Shown here one piece after another: positions 13,799 to 15,136 of a stretch of DNA of 15,136 bases; positions within the stretch are counted from its first letter, which is position 1; each line of letters begins with the position of its first letter. A program made the translations under genes and the position numbers. The stretch covers positions 344-15,479 of the forward strand of contig DBXJ01000052.1 of the NCBI GenBank assembly GCA_002309475.1, written 5' to 3'. The notes under the pieces are model-generated. The model had not been told where the DNA came from. It searched no databases and worked only from the letters and a program-made list of their open reading frames with translations. Source of the DNA: Bacteroidales bacterium UBA1215 (GTDB lineage Bacteria; Bacteroidota; Bacteroidia; Bacteroidales; WCHB1-69).

Positions 13799-14025
13799 AC
13801 ACTTTTATCAATAATAGATACCTTTGAAAAAATTTTTTTATATTTTTTTTGAACAATATATAACATGTTTATAATTAGTATTTTAGAAAATTTAAATTTT
13901 ATAAAATCAGGCATTTTATTATCTTCATTTCCTTTTTCTCGCTCAAAAACGCATTGCAAAATGCATCAATTTTCACTTTTTTTTGCATTTGTTGAGCAAT
14001 TTGGCAAGAAAAAAAATAGTCAAAA

Positions 14026-14058
14026 TTTGATTTTCCTCATCTTTAAATGATACTTTTG
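14026..14058 (+). promoter_or_regulatory. mltG promoter (-33 and -7 boxes)
   Basis: TTTG at 14026-14029 and TACTTTTG at 14051-14058, followed by CA, are separated by 21 bp. This is a near-ideal Bacteroidetes promoter. The ATG of mltG is only 13 bp after the -7 box, so the messenger would have a leader of a few bases or be almost leaderless. Confidence 0.7.
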
Positions 14059-14071
14059 CAAAAAAAATCGA

Positions 14072-15112
14072 ATGACTAAAAAAAGAAAAATCATCGTCAT
14101 CACAGTGTGCCTGATTACATTAATATGTATGGGTGCTGCAACATGTTTTTATGCTTATCGCATCTTGTTACACGATAATGTACAATGTAAAGAAAACACT
14201 TTGATATACATCCCCACCCATTCCACTTATCAACAAGTAATAGATAGTTTAAAAACTAATAAAATTCTTTATAATTACAATTCTTTCAATCGGATAGCAC
14301 ATCTCAAAAAATATCCTCAAAAGGTAAAAGCCGGTTGCTACAAAATTACTCCCTCTATGAGCAACAATAGTATTGTCAACATGTTGAGAAGCGGCAATCA
14401 AAAACCTGTCAGATTGACATTTAACAATATACGAACCAAGAAAGCATTTGCAAAAAAAATTGCCGGTCAACTGGAAATCACAGAGGAAGAGATTTTAAAT
14501 TTGCTCACCGACAGCCGGTTTACCGACCAATACCACTTTGACACCAACACCATTCTCACCATGTTTATTCCCAACACCTACGAAGTGTGGTGGAACATAT
14601 CCGCAGAAAACTTTATGGAGAGAATGTTTAACGAATACAACAAATTTTGGAATCAGAATCGTTGCCAAAAGGCTGCAGAATTGCAAATGAGCAAAGCAGA
14701 AGTTACTATTTTGGCATCTATTGTAGAAGAAGAAAATCACTTGGCAGACGAACAACCCGTTATTGCCGGACTATATATCAATCGTTTACGCAAAGGTATG
14801 CTATTACAAGCCGACCCTACTTTGAAATATGCTCTCAACGATTTTACTATCCAACGTATTTTGAACAAGGATAAGGAAATAGCATCTCCTTACAATACCT
14901 ATAAATATCAAGGATTGCCACCCGGACCTATCCGCATTCCTTCCATTCAGGCAATAGATGCGGTATTAAACTATGCACATCATGATTATTTGTACATGTG
15001 TGCAAAAGAAGATTTTTCCGGTCGGCACAATTTTGCCAAAACCAATGCACAACACGAAAGAAATGCCGCCAAATATCGGCATGCCCTCAATCAACGCGGA
15101 ATCAAACGATAA
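14072..15112 (+). CDS. mltG: Endolytic murein transglycosylase MltG
   Basis: Inner-membrane lytic transglycosylase that cuts nascent glycan strands and so sets their length. It has 346 residues, normal for the family. A basic N-terminus and one membrane anchor (about residues 6-30) are followed by a LysM-like region (about 42-110, with IYIPTHSTYQQVIDSL) and the YceG catalytic domain. The catalytic glutamate is E219 in VTILASIVEEEN, corresponding to the essential Glu of the ASIVEKE motif in the E. coli enzyme. Other family landmarks are FIPNTYEVWW (165-174), AGLYINRLRKGMLLQADPT and the SPYNTYKYQGLPPGPI region, then CAKEDFSGRHNFAKT near the end. Its promoter lies just upstream, and it reads towards a possible next gene 10 bp downstream. 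Confidence 0.96.
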   Translation: MTKKRKIIVITVCLITLICMGAATCFYAYRILLHDNVQCKENTLIYIPTHSTYQQVIDSLKTNKILYNYNSFNRIAHLKKYPQKVKAGCYKITPSMSNNSIVNMLRSGNQKPVRLTFNNIRTKKAFAKKIAGQLEITEEEILNLLTDSRFTDQYHFDTNTILTMFIPNTYEVWWNISAENFMERMFNEYNKFWNQNRCQKAAELQMSKAEVTILASIVEEENHLADEQPVIAGLYINRLRKGMLLQADPTLKYALNDFTIQRILNKDKEIASPYNTYKYQGLPPGPIRIPSIQAIDAVLNYAHHDYLYMCAKEDFSGRHNFAKTNAQHERNAAKYRHALNQRGIKR

Positions 15113-15122
15113 ACAATAAAAG

Positions 15123-15136
15123 ATGAAAATATATAC
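15123..15136 (+). CDS. Possible start of the next gene (partial)
   Basis: An ATG 10 bp after the mltG stop opens a frame reading MKIY up to the right edge. The short gap suggests a gene co-transcribed with mltG. Only four codons are visible, so the family cannot be named and the start itself is uncertain. Confidence 0.3.

Larger units (their letters stand above)
13747..14071. other. Divergent intergenic region, 325 bp, no gene
   Basis: A very AT-rich stretch between the divergently read small lipoprotein and mltG genes. It holds the -7 box of the lipoprotein gene at one end and the mltG promoter at the other. The middle (about 13830-14020) contains only poly-A/T tracts and a short imperfect inverted repeat, GCATTGCAAAATGC (13951-13964). 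I see no convincing coding frame or RNA gene. Confidence 0.6.

Noticed and set aside
13747..13959. Open frame extending the small lipoprotein upstream to 136 residues
   Set aside because: It would bury the signal peptide in the middle of the protein and includes the -7 box. The added part is AT-rich low-complexity translation.
13951..13964. Inverted repeat GCATTGCAAAATGC as an operator
   Set aside because: The arms are only five bases with a 4-base loop, which is common by chance in such AT-rich sequence. It is not placed at either promoter.
13865..14050. 61-codon plus-strand frame in the intergenic region before mltG
   Set aside because: The translation is a biased Phe/Ile/Lys mix typical of AT-rich non-coding DNA, and it covers the mltG promoter.

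Overview
The window looks like chromosomal DNA of an AT-rich member of the Bacteroidetes, most likely the order Bacteroidales. The support is gene content (a Bacteroidetes-type YfhO membrane protein, DUF2147, FISUMP-type lipoproteins, etfB-etfA), promoters with the TAnnTTTG -7 box of this phylum, and the general lack of Shine-Dalgarno sequences. There is no tRNA, rRNA, CRISPR array, transposase or phage gene.

Layout. Positions 1-1396 (minus) hold etfB and the first 200 codons of etfA, an electron-transfer flavoprotein operon that runs off the left edge. Positions 1478-3994 (minus) are a large YfhO-family membrane protein. Next upstream is rpmH (ribosomal protein L34, 4113-4277 minus), with a clear intrinsic terminator separating it from yfhO. 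Positions 4523-8197 are the accessory part: an intact YqhD-type iron-dependent alcohol dehydrogenase, a FISUMP lipoprotein, a truncated copy of the dehydrogenase 5' end, and a second FISUMP lipoprotein, all on the minus strand. This is a tandem duplication of a unit of about 1.35 kb whose ends are nearly identical but whose central coding parts have diverged strongly. Housekeeping genes follow: gcvT (8273-9376 minus, own promoter and terminator), then a tight minus-strand operon read in the order flippase-like membrane protein, family 2 glycosyltransferase, DUF2147 protein, deoC (12904 down to 9476). On the plus strand, ruvC begins only 17 bp from the divergent flippase gene. A tiny Glu/Ala-rich lipoprotein gene (minus) converges on ruvC at a shared terminator. 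mltG (plus) lies at the right end, with a possible next gene beginning at 15123.

How the genes fit together. EtfA/EtfB form one flavoprotein. The glycosyltransferase, the flippase-like protein and YfhO are envelope functions with unknown substrates. MltG cuts nascent peptidoglycan, GcvT belongs to glycine cleavage, DeoC to deoxynucleoside catabolism, RuvC to Holliday-junction resolution.

The most interesting region is the mosaic duplication. Two secreted lipoproteins share near-identical promoters, signal peptides and last codons, but differ in the C-terminal segment that in related proteins forms a C-type-lectin-like ligand face. In the first copy many codons there look like AAC/AAT codons changed at their A positions, as in targets of diversity-generating retroelements. 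No reverse transcriptase or template repeat is present here, so that link is only an inference.
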